Shown in pieces: positions 1-9,485 of a DNA stretch of 64,000 bases (positions are counted from its first letter, which is position 1; each line of letters begins with the position of its first letter). The notes below the pieces were generated by a model. That model saw only the letters and a list, made by a program, of their open reading frames with translations. It ran no database searches and was not told the origin of the DNA. The stretch is from Alphaproteobacteria bacterium. Lineage in GTDB: Bacteria > Pseudomonadota > Alphaproteobacteria > Micropepsales > Micropepsaceae. The position numbers were made by a program, and so were the translations under genes. The stretch covers positions 1-64,000 of the forward strand of contig CANHNJ010000005.1 in the NCBI GenBank assembly GCA_947462105.1, in the 5' to 3' direction.

Positions 1-126
1 ACCGTCCCGACCTATGCCGCAATCCTGGCGCTGGCGCTGAACATTGCGGTGGCGGTGGTGGCGACACTGATCCTGGGCAAGCGCGCGGGCACAGACGAGA
101 CCGTGCCGGGCGACTACACCGCCTGA
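1..126 (+). CDS. C-terminal end of a membrane transporter, possibly a sodium:solute symporter (partial)
   Basis: Only the last 41 codons are in the window. They encode one hydrophobic segment of about 20 residues (AILALALNIAVAVVATLILG) and a short polar tail ending GDYTA before TGA. A last transmembrane helix followed by a short D/E-containing tail resembles the ends of SSS-family sodium:solute symporters. That assignment is a guess from the tail alone. The frame is open to the left edge. An intrinsic terminator follows, so the gene is the end of its unit. Confidence 0.5.
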   Translation, partial: TVPTYAAILALALNIAVAVVATLILGKRAGTDETVPGDYTA

Positions 127-146
127 TCCGGCGCACCACACAAAAG

Positions 147-176
147 AAAAAGGCCACTCGATGGGGCGGCCTTTTT
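147..176. terminator. Bidirectional intrinsic terminator between transporter and pstB
   Basis: AAAAAGGCC at 147-155 pairs with GGCCTTTTT at 168-176 across a 12-nt loop. The arms carry an A-run on one side and a T-run on the other, so the hairpin can end transcripts from both convergent genes. Confidence 0.75.
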
Positions 177-195
177 TGTTTCAGGCGCGGCAGTC

Positions 196-999
196 TTAGC
201 CGAAGCGACCTGTGATGTACTGTTCTGTCCGCTTGTTGTCGGGGGCGGTGAAGATCTTCTCCGTCGCGCCATATTCGATCAGTTCGCCCAGATACATGAA
301 GGCGGTGTAGTCGGATGCGCGCGACGCCTGCTGCATGTTGTGGGTGACGATCACAATCGTATAGTCATTCGACAATTCCTCGATCAGCTCTTCAATCTTG
401 GCGGTCGAGATCGGGTCCAGCGCCGAGCAGGGCTCGTCCATCAGGATCACTTCCGGGCGCGTCGCCACAGAGCGGGCGATACAGAGGCGTTGCTGCTGGC
501 CGCCAGACAGCGACAGGCCGCTCGCGCTCAGCTTGTCCTTCACTTCGCCCCAAAGGGCGGCGCGGGTCAGTGCATCTTCGACGCGACCATCCATCTCGGA
601 TTTGGGCAGGCGCTCATACAGCTTAATGCCAAAGGCGATGTTGTCGTAGATTGACATCGGGAACGGCGTCGGCTTCTGGAACACCATGCCGATGCGGGCG
701 CGCAACAGGTTGAGATCCTTGGCCTTCAAGATGTTCTCGCCATCCATCAGGATTTCGCCTTCGGCGCGCTGGTCCGGATAAAGCTCGAAGATGCGGTTGA
801 TGGCGCGCAGGAGCGTGGACTTGCCGCAGCCCGACGGGCCGATAAAGGCCGTCACCTTGCGCTCCATCAGCGGCAGGGAAATATTCTTCAGCGACTTGGT
901 TTCGCCGTAGAAGAAGCTGAGATCCTTGATCTCGACCTTGGCCTTGTCGCCGTTGGCGGGCGCGGCTTGGGCCGGTGTCATGTGCAGGTCGGTGTTCAT
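196..999 (-). CDS. pstB: Phosphate ABC transporter ATP-binding protein PstB
   Basis: ATPase subunit of the high-affinity phosphate importer PstSCAB; it sits on the cytoplasmic side and powers PstA/PstC. The 267 residues match the family length. Walker [10 protein letters not shown] lies at residues 54-62, the ABC signature LSGGQQQR near 163-170, and Walker B VILMDEP follows, with the switch His in VIVTHNM. The N-terminal 20 residues are a poorly conserved extension, so a later start is possible. It lies 3 nt after pstA in the order pstC-pstA-pstB. No pstS or phoU is present next to it. Confidence 0.97.
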   Translation of the reverse strand: MNTDLHMTPAQAAPANGDKAKVEIKDLSFFYGETKSLKNISLPLMERKVTAFIGPSGCGKSTLLRAINRIFELYPDQRAEGEILMDGENILKAKDLNLLRARIGMVFQKPTPFPMSIYDNIAFGIKLYERLPKSEMDGRVEDALTRAALWGEVKDKLSASGLSLSGGQQQRLCIARSVATRPEVILMDEPCSALDPISTAKIEELIEELSNDYTIVIVTHNMQQASRASDYTAFMYLGELIEYGATEKIFTAPDNKRTEQYITGRFG

Positions 1000-1002
1000 G
1001 AT

Positions 1003-1866
1003 CTAGTTCCGTTGCTTCTTTTCCAGGAGGCGGGCGATGATCGAAAGCGTCAGCACGGTACCGGTGACCAGCAGCGCACCGGCCCAGGCCAGGTCGTGCC
1101 AGTCTTCATAGGGCGACAGCGCAAACTGGAAGATCACCGCCGGCAGCGAGGCCATCGGGCCCGTGACGTCGGTGCTCATGCTGTTGTTGCCCAGCGCCGT
1201 GAAGAGCAGGGGGGCGGTTTCGCCGGAAATGCGGGCTACCGCCAGCAGCACGCCGGTGATCATGCCGGCCTGTGCGGCCTTCCAGGTCACCAGCTTGATG
1301 ACGAAGCTTTGCGGCGCGCCCAGCGCGGCGGCGGCTTCGCGCAGGCCATTGGGCACCAGCAGCAGCATGTTCTCAGTCGTGCGCACCACCACCGGGATCA
1401 CGATCACCGCCAGGGCCAGCGTGCCGGCGAAGGCCGAGAAATGGCCCATCGGGCGCACAACCAGCTCGTAGATGAACAGGCCGAGCACGATCGAAGGAGC
1501 AGAGAGCAGGATGTCGTTGACGAAGCGGACGACAAAGGAAAGCCTGCCATAGCGGGCATATTCGGCCAGATAGGTTCCGGCATAGATGCCGATGGGGGTA
1601 CCGATGACCACCGCGCCGATGGTCATGATCAGGCTGCCGACAATAGCATTGGAAAGACCACCTTCTTCGCCCGGGGGCGGTGTCGCCTCGGTGAACAAAT
1701 GCGGCCCCAGCGCGGCGATGCCATTGGAGAGCAGGGTTTCCAGGATGAAGCCCAGCCAGATCAGGCCGAAGATCGCTGCCGACAGGGACAGCGTGATGAA
1801 GATCGTGTTGGCCATGCGGCGGCGCAGATAGAGCGCCCGGTTTCCGATTGTCCTGGTTGCAGCCAT
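1003..1866 (-). CDS. pstA: Phosphate ABC transporter permease PstA
   Basis: Inner-membrane permease subunit of the phosphate importer. The 287-residue protein has about six hydrophobic segments and the permease EAA loop ([11 protein letters not shown]) that docks onto PstB, followed by the Pst-typical [11 protein letters not shown] stretch. The start is ATG one base after the pstC stop. Length and motifs are normal. Confidence 0.96.
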   Translation of the reverse strand: MAATRTIGNRALYLRRRMANTIFITLSLSAAIFGLIWLGFILETLLSNGIAALGPHLFTEATPPPGEEGGLSNAIVGSLIMTIGAVVIGTPIGIYAGTYLAEYARYGRLSFVVRFVNDILLSAPSIVLGLFIYELVVRPMGHFSAFAGTLALAVIVIPVVVRTTENMLLLVPNGLREAAAALGAPQSFVIKLVTWKAAQAGMITGVLLAVARISGETAPLLFTALGNNSMSTDVTGPMASLPAVIFQFALSPYEDWHDLAWAGALLVTGTVLTLSIIARLLEKKQRN

Positions 1867-1867
1867 G

Positions 1868-2851
1868 TTACTTACCCGACGCCTTTTCCATGCGGCGCAG
1901 CATCATTTGCGCGCAGGACAGGACGATAAAGGTGATGAAGAACAGGATCAGGCCCAGCTCGATCAGCGATGCGGTGTAGAGCTCCGTCGTCGCCTCGGTG
2001 AACTCGTTGGCGATGGCGGCCGAGATCGAAGTGCCGGGCGCGAAGAGCGAAGGCTCGATGCGGTGGGCATTGCCGATCACGAAGGTGACGGCCATGGTTT
2101 CGCCCAGGGCGCGGCCCAGCGCCAGCATCGCGCCGCCGACCACGCCGGTGCGGGCATAGGGCAGCGCGACTTTCCACATCACTTCCCACTGTGTGCTGCC
2201 CAGGCCGTAGGAAGCTTCCTTCAGCACGCCGGGCACCGTCTCCAGCACGTCGCGGGTGACGGCAGAGATGAAGGGCAGGATCATGATCGAGAGGATCAGG
2301 CCGGCGGTAAAGATGCCGATGCCATAGGCGTTGCCGCCAAACAGGGTCCCAAGCACGGGCACGCCCTCGGTGGCGAGGATGACTGGCTCCTGCACATGCA
2401 GCTGGAACCACGGCGCGAAGATGAACAGGCCCCAGATGCCGTAGATAATGGAAGGAATGCCCGCCAGCAATTCGATGGCGATGCCGATGGGGCGGCGCAG
2501 GACGCGCGGGCAGAGTTCGGTGAGGAAGATGGCTACGCCGATGCCCACCGGCACGGCGATGACCATGGCGATTGCCGAGCTGACCAGCGTGCCGTAGATC
2601 GGACCCAGCGCGCCGAAAATCTCGCGGCTGGGACGCCAGGCCTCGGTAGTGAAGAAGCCGAAGCCGAAGGCCTTGAAGGCGGGCATCGCGCCGCTGACCA
2701 AGGCGACGATTACGCCCAGGAAGATCAGCAGCACCATCATGGCCGCCGCAAAGGCGGTGATGCGGAAACGGGTGTCACCGGCGCCGGCCTTGCGGGCAGA
2801 GTCGGCGCGGGCGGTGAGAGCAGACGGTTCGGTCAAGGTGATATCGGTCAC
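1868..2851 (-). CDS. pstC: Phosphate ABC transporter permease PstC
   Basis: Partner permease of PstA. The 327 residues include a cytoplasmic N-terminal segment of about 25 residues, a first helix near 30-52, and the EAA loop ([19 protein letters not shown]) followed by [17 protein letters not shown]. The start appears to be GTG at 2851. It is the first gene of pstC-pstA-pstB. In many relatives pstS comes before pstC, but here the upstream 300 bp is non-coding, so the binding protein must be encoded elsewhere. A Pho-box-like site lies about 50 bp upstream. Confidence 0.96.
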   Translation of the reverse strand: MTDITLTEPSALTARADSARKAGAGDTRFRITAFAAAMMVLLIFLGVIVALVSGAMPAFKAFGFGFFTTEAWRPSREIFGALGPIYGTLVSSAIAMVIAVPVGIGVAIFLTELCPRVLRRPIGIAIELLAGIPSIIYGIWGLFIFAPWFQLHVQEPVILATEGVPVLGTLFGGNAYGIGIFTAGLILSIMILPFISAVTRDVLETVPGVLKEASYGLGSTQWEVMWKVALPYARTGVVGGAMLALGRALGETMAVTFVIGNAHRIEPSLFAPGTSISAAIANEFTEATTELYTASLIELGLILFFITFIVLSCAQMMLRRMEKASGK

Positions 2852-3152
2852 GATAGGCCCCGGGGGATGAAGCCGAATTCACAGGGCGGACGCGCCACGA
2901 TCATCACAGTTCTGCAAAGCTTTCGTGACACGGCCCGTCCAGTCACCGCGCGCATCCTGTTAAGTAATTGATATTACTGTTTTAATTTCAGACCGGCGTG
3001 TTCCAGGTTTCTTGCCGCAGCCCATTTACGGCAACTGCGCCGCGCCTTCCCGCGCAGACCGCAAGCGCCCGGAATATCCGCATTTTTAAGCGTTTCTGAA
3101 CCCAGCCGGGCGCAAAGTTCCCCCCGGGAAGGGCTGGGGCGCAAAGGCCCCG
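2852..3152. other. Intergenic region between divergent pstC and sensor-kinase genes
   Basis: About 300 bp without a convincing gene. The part nearest pstC holds Pho-box-like repeats. A short AT-rich stretch (TTAAGTAATTGATATTACTG, 2959-2978) lies in the middle and may hold promoters. The right part is GC-rich and contains the leader of the kinase gene, with AAGG about 5 nt before its GTG start. Confidence 0.5.
2903..2931 (-). promoter_or_regulatory. Pho-box-like repeats upstream of pstC
   Basis: Read on the minus strand, GTGTCAC and CTGTGAT each match the Pho-box half CTGTCAT/C at 6 of 7 bases. They are spaced exactly 22 bp (two 11-bp turns) apart, but the middle 11-bp unit is poor. The position, 52-80 bp before the pstC start, suits PhoB control. 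This is inference from a degenerate match. Confidence 0.35.
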
Positions 3153-3410
3153 GTGAAGCTGAGCGATATTGTGCTTGTGACGCGCATCATCCGGATCGTG
3201 TTTGGCGGCCTTGCGGGCCTGATGCTGCTTGCCGCGGTTTCCGACATCCTGTCCCGGGGCCATCTCATTATCATCTCGCCGGTGAATTTTGGCGCGCTGC
3301 TGGCCGTGGCGCTCGCCTTCCTAGTGCAGAACATGCTGGTGGCGCGCGAGAAGAGCGAGATGCTCACCGCCCAGGCGCAGCAGCTCAAGCAGTTCGCGGG
3401 CCGTCTCTAA
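3153..3410 (+). pseudogene. N-terminal membrane part of a hybrid sensor kinase, cut off by in-frame TAA
   Basis: The GTG start has AAGG a few bases upstream. The 85 residues hold two hydrophobic segments (about 10-30 and 42-62) and the beginning of a charged coiled coil ending QQLKQFAGRL. A TAA at 3408-3410 stops it. The same reading frame continues without another stop (ASLKNAATINARLNQSEIR...) straight into the PAS/kinase part downstream. The simplest reading is one gene, 3153-5489, interrupted by a single nonsense codon. Alternatives are a base-calling error or translation as two polypeptides. Confidence 0.6.
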
Positions 3411-3479
3411 GCCTCGCTCAAGAACGCCGCCACCATCAACGCCCGCCTGAACCAGAGCGAGATCCGCTGCAAGGGCCTG

Positions 3480-5489
3480 GTGGATGCGCAGGGCGACGCC
3501 ATCTTCCGCCGCGACGCTTCCAGCCGCCTAACCTATGGCAACGCCGCCTTCTTCAAGCTGTTTGGCGTCGAGCCCACCCGCGCCATCGGCTATCCCTTCG
3601 CGCCAGAACCACACCCCGAAAGCCGTGGCCCGCTGCTGGGTCTCTTCAGCACGCTGGAATCCGGACAGGGCCGCGCCCGCTACGACCAGCATGTGCGCAC
3701 CGCCCATGGCTGGCGCTGGATCGCCTGGGAAGATTTCGCCGTGCGTGATGCGCATGGCCGCCTGATCGAAGTGCAGAGCGTCGGCCGCGACATCACCGAG
3801 CGGAAGGCGCTGGAACAGGCGCTGACCGGGGCCAAGGACAGCGCCGAGGCGGGAAGCCGCGCCAAGTCGGGCTTTCTCGCCACCGTGAGCCACGAAATTC
3901 GCACGCCGATGAACGGTGTGCTGGGCATGGCGCGACTGCTGCAGGAAACCACGCTGTCGCCGGAGCAGCGCACTTATACCAGTGCCATCACCGAATCCGG
4001 CGAGGCGCTGCTGGCCCTGATCGGCGACATACTCGACTTCTCCAAGATCGAATCCGGCATGCTGACGCTGGACGAGGACGAGGTCGACCTGCGCCAGATG
4101 ATCGGCACCGTGAGCGAACTGCTCGCCACCCGCGCCCATGCCAAGGGCATCGAGCTGATCAGCACCGTCACCGGCGATGTCCCCAGCGCCATCCGCGCCG
4201 ACCAGATGCGGTTGCGCCAGATCGTCACCAACCTGGTGGGCAACGCCGTCAAGTTCACCGAGAAGGGCTCCGTCGCCGTCACCGTCAGTCATGTGAAGGG
4301 CGAGGCGCGCCACTATGTACGCTTCGAAGTGCACGACACCGGCGTCGGCGTGGCGCCGGAAAAGCGCAAGGCGATCTTCGAGGAATTCGTGCAGGCCGAT
4401 TCCAGCCATGCCCGCAAGTTCGGTGGCACCGGGCTGGGCCTCGCCATCTCGCGCCGCCTGGTCGAAACCATGGGCGGCCAGATCGGCGTCGACGAGGCGC
4501 AGGGCGGCGGTTCCTGTTTCTGGTTCACCGTACCGTCCATCGTGGTGCAAGCGGCCCCGCCCGATCACGGGCTGGCCGGCAAGTGCGTGGCGGTGATCAG
4601 CCCCAACCGCATCCTCAGCAATGGCCTCGCCACCCAGATCCGCGAAGCCGGCGGCACGGTGATTGGTGCCACCGTGGCGCCGGGCGAACGTGTCGATGCG
4701 GTTTTGATTGATGGCGGCACCGGTAGCGAACCGGCGCCAGTCGTGATGCCGGAAGGCAGCGTGCCGGCCTATCTGCTGGTGGCGCCACAGGCGCGCGGGC
4801 GCCTGGAGGACGTGAAGCAGCAGGGTTTCGCCGGCTATCTTCTCAAGCCCGTGCGCCAGGGCGCGCTGATCGAGCGGCTGCTGGAAGCGTGCAACGCGCC
4901 CAAGGCCCTGCCGCGCCAGGAAACGCCCACCGTGGAATACGGCCCCATCCCGGACCTGGAAGCCGCCATCGCCGCTGCGCCCGCCGCGCCGGAGCTGCCG
5001 CCTTTCGTCGCCGCACCCAACCCCGCGCCGCTACCGGCAGCCCAGCCTGCAACTGCGGCCCAGCCCGCGCCTGCGGCCAAGTCCCAAACCGGCCTCACCA
5101 TCCTGCTGGCCGAGGACAATCCCATCAACATGATGCTGATCCGCGAGCTGCTGAAGCGGCGCGGCCATAGCGTGGTGGAAGTCACTACCGGCACCGATGC
5201 CGTGCGCGCGATCAGTGAACAGGCTTTCGACCTGCTGCTGACCGACATCCATATGCCGGGCATGGACGGCATCGAGGCGGCCCGCGCCATTCGCCGCCAG
5301 GAAGCCGCCAACGGTTCGCGCCGCGTGCCCATCGTCGCCCTGACGGCCGACGCGATGGAGACCGGCAAGCGCGCCTGCCAGGAAGCCGGAATGGACGGCT
5401 TCCTCACCAAGCCGGTGGACCCGTCCGAACTCGAAGAGATGTTCCTGATGCTCTTCCCCGCCGAGGACGACCTGATCGTCGCCGCCTGA
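3480..5489 (+). CDS. PAS-containing hybrid sensor histidine kinase (downstream part of a nonsense-split gene)
   Basis: Numbering starts at the GTG at 3480. A PAS domain covers about 1-105. The dimerisation/phosphoacceptor helix carries SHEIRTPMNG with His138. A HATPase domain follows (NLVGNAVKF N-box, HDTGVGV, GGTGLGLAISRRL). A receiver-like degenerate segment lies around 355-460, then an Ala/Pro-rich linker. A true receiver domain runs from about 537 to the end, with acidic pair E545/D546, phosphoacceptor Asp589 (LLLTDIHMPG) and Lys644. No HPt domain is present. Signal and regulon are unknown. The membrane anchor is encoded in the same frame just upstream, before the TAA. Confidence 0.85.
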   Translation: MDAQGDAIFRRDASSRLTYGNAAFFKLFGVEPTRAIGYPFAPEPHPESRGPLLGLFSTLESGQGRARYDQHVRTAHGWRWIAWEDFAVRDAHGRLIEVQSVGRDITERKALEQALTGAKDSAEAGSRAKSGFLATVSHEIRTPMNGVLGMARLLQETTLSPEQRTYTSAITESGEALLALIGDILDFSKIESGMLTLDEDEVDLRQMIGTVSELLATRAHAKGIELISTVTGDVPSAIRADQMRLRQIVTNLVGNAVKFTEKGSVAVTVSHVKGEARHYVRFEVHDTGVGVAPEKRKAIFEEFVQADSSHARKFGGTGLGLAISRRLVETMGGQIGVDEAQGGGSCFWFTVPSIVVQAAPPDHGLAGKCVAVISPNRILSNGLATQIREAGGTVIGATVAPGERVDAVLIDGGTGSEPAPVVMPEGSVPAYLLVAPQARGRLEDVKQQGFAGYLLKPVRQGALIERLLEACNAPKALPRQETPTVEYGPIPDLEAAIAAAPAAPELPPFVAAPNPAPLPAAQPATAAQPAPAAKSQTGLTILLAEDNPINMMLIRELLKRRGHSVVEVTTGTDAVRAISEQAFDLLLTDIHMPGMDGIEAARAIRRQEAANGSRRVPIVALTADAMETGKRACQEAGMDGFLTKPVDPSELEEMFLMLFPAEDDLIVAA

Positions 5490-5539
5490 TCCGGACAAAG
5501 CCGTGCTAGAAGACGGCTTCAGGTGCTTCGGGGGCCGGC

Positions 5540-7210
5540 ATGACGAATTCCACTTCTTCCCATCGCTTTGCGGGGCTGGCCGCCTATGGCGAACGGCGCA
5601 TCGCGGTGATGCTGGCATTGGGCTTCGCGTCCGGCCTGCCTTACCTGCTGATCTTTGACACACTGTCGGCCTGGCTGCGCCAGTCCAACCTTTCGCTGCA
5701 GACCATCGCCTTCTTCGGCCTGGCGACGCTGGTCTATGCCTTTAAGTTCCTCTGGGCGCCGCTGATCGACCGCACCCGCGTGCCGCTGCTGGACGCGAAG
5801 CTGGGCCATCGCCGCGCCTGGATGCTGGTGGCGCAGCTTGCCATCGCGGGCGGGCTGGCACTGATCTCGATGAGCGATCCCGCCACCAACCTGGGCGCGG
5901 TCGCGGCTTTCGCGGTGCTGACCGGCTTCTTCGGCGCGACCCATGACATCGTGATCGACGCCTGGCGCATCGAGGCCACCGAGCCGGATCGCCAGGGCGC
6001 CATGGCCGCCGCCTACACCTGGGGCTTCCGCATCGCCATGCTGGTGGCAGGCGCGGTGCCGCTGATCCTGGCGGAATGGATGGGCTGGAATTTCTCCTAT
6101 GCCCTGATGAGCGGCCTGATGGTGGTGGGCATCGGCGCGGTGTTGCTGGCCCCTCCCGAAAAGAAGCGCATCATCAGACCCATCCCGATCGATGCCATTC
6201 CCAGTCATCCGGTTACCGAAGCGGTGGAGTGGCTGGCGCGGCTGGCGATGCTGGTGATCGCGGCACTGCTCCTGGGCACTGGCCTTTCCGGAAACATGGA
6301 CATCCTGGAAAAGACGCTGAACGCGATCTTTCTGGATCCACTTGCCGCCAGCCTGCGCGCGAGCTGGAGCGGCACCAGCGCGGCGGCGCTGTCGTTCAGC
6401 TTCGTCATTGCGGGACTGGCGCTGGTGGGCCTTGCCGCCACGCCACTTCCGGGTGCAAAGACACGGCCCGGCATCTACCTCTATTACGCGCTCGGCGAGC
6501 CCTTGGCGGTGTTCTTCCGCAAGCATGGCAAGAGCGCGGGCCTGATCCTGGCGGCGATCTGCTTTTATCGGCTGTCCGATTTCCTGCTGAACATCATGAC
6601 ACCCTTCTATCTGGACGTGGGTTACACCCCGTTGCAGATCGCTGAAGTCCGCAAGGTGTTCGGCGTGGTCGCCACCGTGTTCGGCGTCTTCCTGGGCGGG
6701 TTGTCGGTGGCGCGGCTCGGCCTGATGAACAGCCTGCTGATCGGCGCCTTCGCCCAGCCCATTTCCAACGCCATGTTCGTCTTCGTGGCGATGGCCGGGC
6801 CGGACATGCCCACCCTCTTTGCCGTGATCGGCGTGGAAAATATCACCGGCGCCTTCGCCGGCGTCTGCCTGATCGCCTACATGTCGTCGCTGACCAGCGA
6901 GGGCTTTACCGCCACGCAGTACGCTCTTTTCTCCTCGCTCTATGCCGTGCCCGGCAAGTTGATGGCCTCGCAATCGGGCGCGATCATCGAAGGCGTGGCG
7001 CGGTCGTCGGAAACGGGCGGCTTCGGCGCGATATTCCGCAGCCTATTCGAGGGTGGCTCCGGTTTCGCCGCCGCGATGCAAAAGTCCCAGGTTTCCCCGG
7101 CAGCATTGGGCTCCGGCTACACGGTGTTCTTCCTCTATTCGGCCCTGGCAGGGGTTCTTGCCATTATCCTGACGCTGGCGCTTTGGGTGCGTCGCGGCAG
7201 AACTGCCTGA
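5540..7210 (+). CDS. ampG: AmpG-type muropeptide permease (MFS)
   Basis: Major-facilitator transporter that in characterised relatives imports GlcNAc-anhydroMurNAc peptides for cell-wall recycling. The N-terminus GFASGLPYLLIFDTLSAWLR, then FKFLWAPLIDR and GHRRAWM, are AmpG hallmarks. It has 556 residues with about 12-14 hydrophobic segments. A long, less conserved insert sits in the middle (about 210-290), as is common in alphaproteobacterial AmpG. It is monocistronic, 50 bp after the kinase gene. Other murein genes in the window (mltA, PBP-activator-like, VanX-type) are compatible with this role. Confidence 0.9.
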   Translation: MTNSTSSHRFAGLAAYGERRIAVMLALGFASGLPYLLIFDTLSAWLRQSNLSLQTIAFFGLATLVYAFKFLWAPLIDRTRVPLLDAKLGHRRAWMLVAQLAIAGGLALISMSDPATNLGAVAAFAVLTGFFGATHDIVIDAWRIEATEPDRQGAMAAAYTWGFRIAMLVAGAVPLILAEWMGWNFSYALMSGLMVVGIGAVLLAPPEKKRIIRPIPIDAIPSHPVTEAVEWLARLAMLVIAALLLGTGLSGNMDILEKTLNAIFLDPLAASLRASWSGTSAAALSFSFVIAGLALVGLAATPLPGAKTRPGIYLYYALGEPLAVFFRKHGKSAGLILAAICFYRLSDFLLNIMTPFYLDVGYTPLQIAEVRKVFGVVATVFGVFLGGLSVARLGLMNSLLIGAFAQPISNAMFVFVAMAGPDMPTLFAVIGVENITGAFAGVCLIAYMSSLTSEGFTATQYALFSSLYAVPGKLMASQSGAIIEGVARSSETGGFGAIFRSLFEGGSGFAAAMQKSQVSPAALGSGYTVFFLYSALAGVLAIILTLALWVRRGRTA

Positions 7211-7284
7211 AATTCCTCGGCAATTGCGTATGGCCTGCAGGTTGGGCTAAAATTGCAGAACTGTCGCAGTTCAAGCGTAGAGCT

Positions 7285-8163
7285 ATGACGGAAGCGCGAA
7301 CCGCGCACTCAGGTGGAACCGTGGTCAACATCTACGAAGCCGGATCGTTCGAGGGCCGCGTGCTGCAGTGGCCCGTGCTGACCGACAGCGGCGCGCTGGA
7401 AGTGCGCCTGGCCGAGACCGATCACGAAGTGAAGCTGGCACAGCGCCTGCGCTACGAAGTTTTCTACGAAGAGAAGAGCGCCGTTCCGTCGGACGCGATG
7501 CGCGCGGCACGCCGCGACTTCGACAAGTTCGATGAAGTCTGTGATCACCTGCTGGTGGTGGACCGCGATGTCCATGACGAAGACGGCCAGCCGCTGGTGG
7601 TGGGCACCTATCGCCTGACCCGCGAAAAAGATGCCGAGAAGGTCGGCGGCTTCTATACGGCAGGCGAGTTCGACCTGGGCCGCATGATCAGCGGCATGCC
7701 CAAGGGCACCAAGTATCTGGAGCTGGGCCGTTCCTGCGTGCACAAGAATTATCGCAGCCGGCCGGGCACCATGCAGCTGCTGTGGAAGGGCCTGATGGCC
7801 TATGTGGCGCGCTTCGACATCGACCTGATGTTTGGCTGCGCCAGCTTCCCCGGCATTGAGCCTGCGGCGATGGCGCTGCCGCTATCCTACCTGCATCATT
7901 TCCACGCCATGCCCGAAGAGCTGCGCGTCACCGCGCGGCCAGAACTGTATGTGCCGATGAACCTGCTGCCTGCAGACGCCATCGATGCGCGCGAAGGCAT
8001 CCGCAGCATGCCCGCCATGCTGAAGGGCTATGTCCGCGCCGGCTGCTGCATTGGCGATGGCGCGGTGATCGACGAACAGTTCGACACCACCGACGTCTTC
8101 ATCTTCTTCCCGCTGTCTGGGATTGACGCGCGCTACAAGTCGCGCTTCGGGCTGATCAAGTAA
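7285..8163 (+). CDS. olsB: GNAT-fold N-acyltransferase, likely OlsB (ornithine lipid synthesis)
   Basis: OlsB-type enzymes transfer a 3-hydroxyacyl group from ACP to ornithine, the first step to phosphate-free ornithine lipids. Supporting segments are LAQRLRYEVFYEE near the N-terminus, GTYRLT, LELGRSCVHKNYR, LWKGLMAYV and FGCASFPG, the pattern of the OlsB/hemolysin-like acyltransferase family. The start is ATG at 7285 (MTEARTAHSG), giving 292 residues. An upstream in-frame extension would overlap ampG and has no similarity. Its 3' end abuts the convergent gshB. Substrate is inferred from family. Ornithine lipids often rise under phosphate starvation, so the nearby pst genes fit loosely. Confidence 0.75.
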   Translation: MTEARTAHSGGTVVNIYEAGSFEGRVLQWPVLTDSGALEVRLAETDHEVKLAQRLRYEVFYEEKSAVPSDAMRAARRDFDKFDEVCDHLLVVDRDVHDEDGQPLVVGTYRLTREKDAEKVGGFYTAGEFDLGRMISGMPKGTKYLELGRSCVHKNYRSRPGTMQLLWKGLMAYVARFDIDLMFGCASFPGIEPAAMALPLSYLHHFHAMPEELRVTARPELYVPMNLLPADAIDAREGIRSMPAMLKGYVRAGCCIGDGAVIDEQFDTTDVFIFFPLSGIDARYKSRFGLIK

Positions 8164-9105
8164 TCAGCGCTTCTTCTTTTCAATCGCGTCCCAGACCAAG
8201 GCGGCAATATCGGCGCCGCCGAAGCGCCGCACTTCATGGATGCCGGTGGGCGAGGTCACGTTGATCTCGGTCATGTAATCACCGATCACGTCGATGCCGG
8301 TAAAGATGAAACCGCGCTTCTTCAGCTCCGGGCCGATGGCGGCGCAGATCGCCTTTTCGCGCGCCGTCAACTCCGTCGCCTCGGGACGGCCGCCGACATG
8401 CATGTTGGAGCGGGCCTCGCCCTCGGCCGGGACACGGTTGATCGCCCCGGCAAATTCGCCATCGACCAGGATGATGCGCTTGTCGCCCTTGCGCACATCG
8501 GGAATGTAGCGCTGCACGATCACCGGTTCGCGATAGAAGGCGGTGAACATTTCCAGCAACGAGCCCAGATTCTCGTCACCCTCGCGGACGCGGAAGACGC
8601 CCGCACCGCCATTGCCGTAGAGCGGCTTGAGGATGATGTCCCTGTGCGTATCGCGGAAGGCGCGGATCTCGCGCGGGTCCGATGAAATCAGCGTCGGCGG
8701 AATGAATTCGGCGAAAGTGGTGACGAAGAGTTTTTCCGGCGCGTTGCGCACTTCGGCGGGGTCGTTCACCACCAGCGTTTTGGGATGAATGCGCTCCAGC
8801 ATGTGGGTGGCGCTGATATAGGACATGTCGAAGGGCGGATCCTGGCGCATCAGTACCACGTCCAGCTTCGAGAGGTCCTGCACGCTGCCGTCGCCAAGGG
8901 TGAAATGGTCGCGCTTGACGTTCTTCACCGATAGCGGGCGCATAAAAGCCGTCACCTTGCCATCGCGCCAGGAAAGATCGCGCGGCCCGTAATAGAACAG
9001 CGCGTGGCCCCTGCCCTGGGCTTCCAGCGCCAGGGCAAAGGTGGAGTCGCCGTTGATGTCGATCTTCTCGATCGGGTCCATCTGGATCGCGACGGTAAGC
9101 GTCAT
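8164..9105 (-). CDS. gshB: Glutathione synthetase
   Basis: ATP-grasp ligase joining gamma-Glu-Cys and Gly. The start [15 protein letters not shown] is characteristic, with ATG at 9105 overlapping the yraN stop by 4 nt. The 313 residues match GshB. ATP-grasp signatures include [14 protein letters not shown], the metal-binding [10 protein letters not shown], and RRFGG at the C-terminus. It is third in rsmI-yraN-gshB, a common order in this class. Confidence 0.96.
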   Translation of the reverse strand: MTLTVAIQMDPIEKIDINGDSTFALALEAQGRGHALFYYGPRDLSWRDGKVTAFMRPLSVKNVKRDHFTLGDGSVQDLSKLDVVLMRQDPPFDMSYISATHMLERIHPKTLVVNDPAEVRNAPEKLFVTTFAEFIPPTLISSDPREIRAFRDTHRDIILKPLYGNGGAGVFRVREGDENLGSLLEMFTAFYREPVIVQRYIPDVRKGDKRIILVDGEFAGAINRVPAEGEARSNMHVGGRPEATELTAREKAICAAIGPELKKRGFIFTGIDVIGDYMTEINVTSPTGIHEVRRFGGADIAALVWDAIEKKKR

Positions 9106-9485
9106 GCCCTGCCCTCTTGTATGTCGTCGGCGCGCCAGGCATCGGCATGATGTCTGGGCCAGCGTCCCGGCGCGATGGCGATGGTATCGAAACGCGCCCC
9201 GCGCGCCATCGGGTGCGGGCGGCTCGCGAGATATAGGTTGGCGGCGCGGGCAATGCGAGTCCGCTGGCCTTGTCCCACCGACAGGGCCGCCGCAACCAGA
9301 TCGCCGCGCGCCTTGACCTCGATGAAACACACGGGGCCGAACAGGGGTAGGGCCACCATGTCGATTTCACCCAGCTTCGTCTTCTGGCGGCTGGCCAGGA
9401 TGCGGTAGCCCTTCAGCCGCAGCGCCCAGGCCGCCAGCATCTCGCTGCGGTGGCCGTGGCGCTCCGCCGCGAGCCGCTTATTCAT
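9102..9485 (-). CDS. yraN: UPF0102 (YraN) endonuclease-like protein
   Basis: Small restriction-endonuclease-fold family of unknown cellular role. The 127 residues contain [17 protein letters not shown] and FIEVKAR, the conserved E-I-D and E-V-K residues of the nuclease-like core. The gene begins inside the rsmI 3' end (8-nt overlap) and overlaps gshB by 4 nt, so translation is probably coupled. Confidence 0.88.
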   Translation of the reverse strand: MNKRLAAERHGHRSEMLAAWALRLKGYRILASRQKTKLGEIDMVALPLFGPVCFIEVKARGDLVAAALSVGQGQRTRIARAANLYLASRPHPMARGARFDTIAIAPGRWPRHHADAWRADDIQEGRA

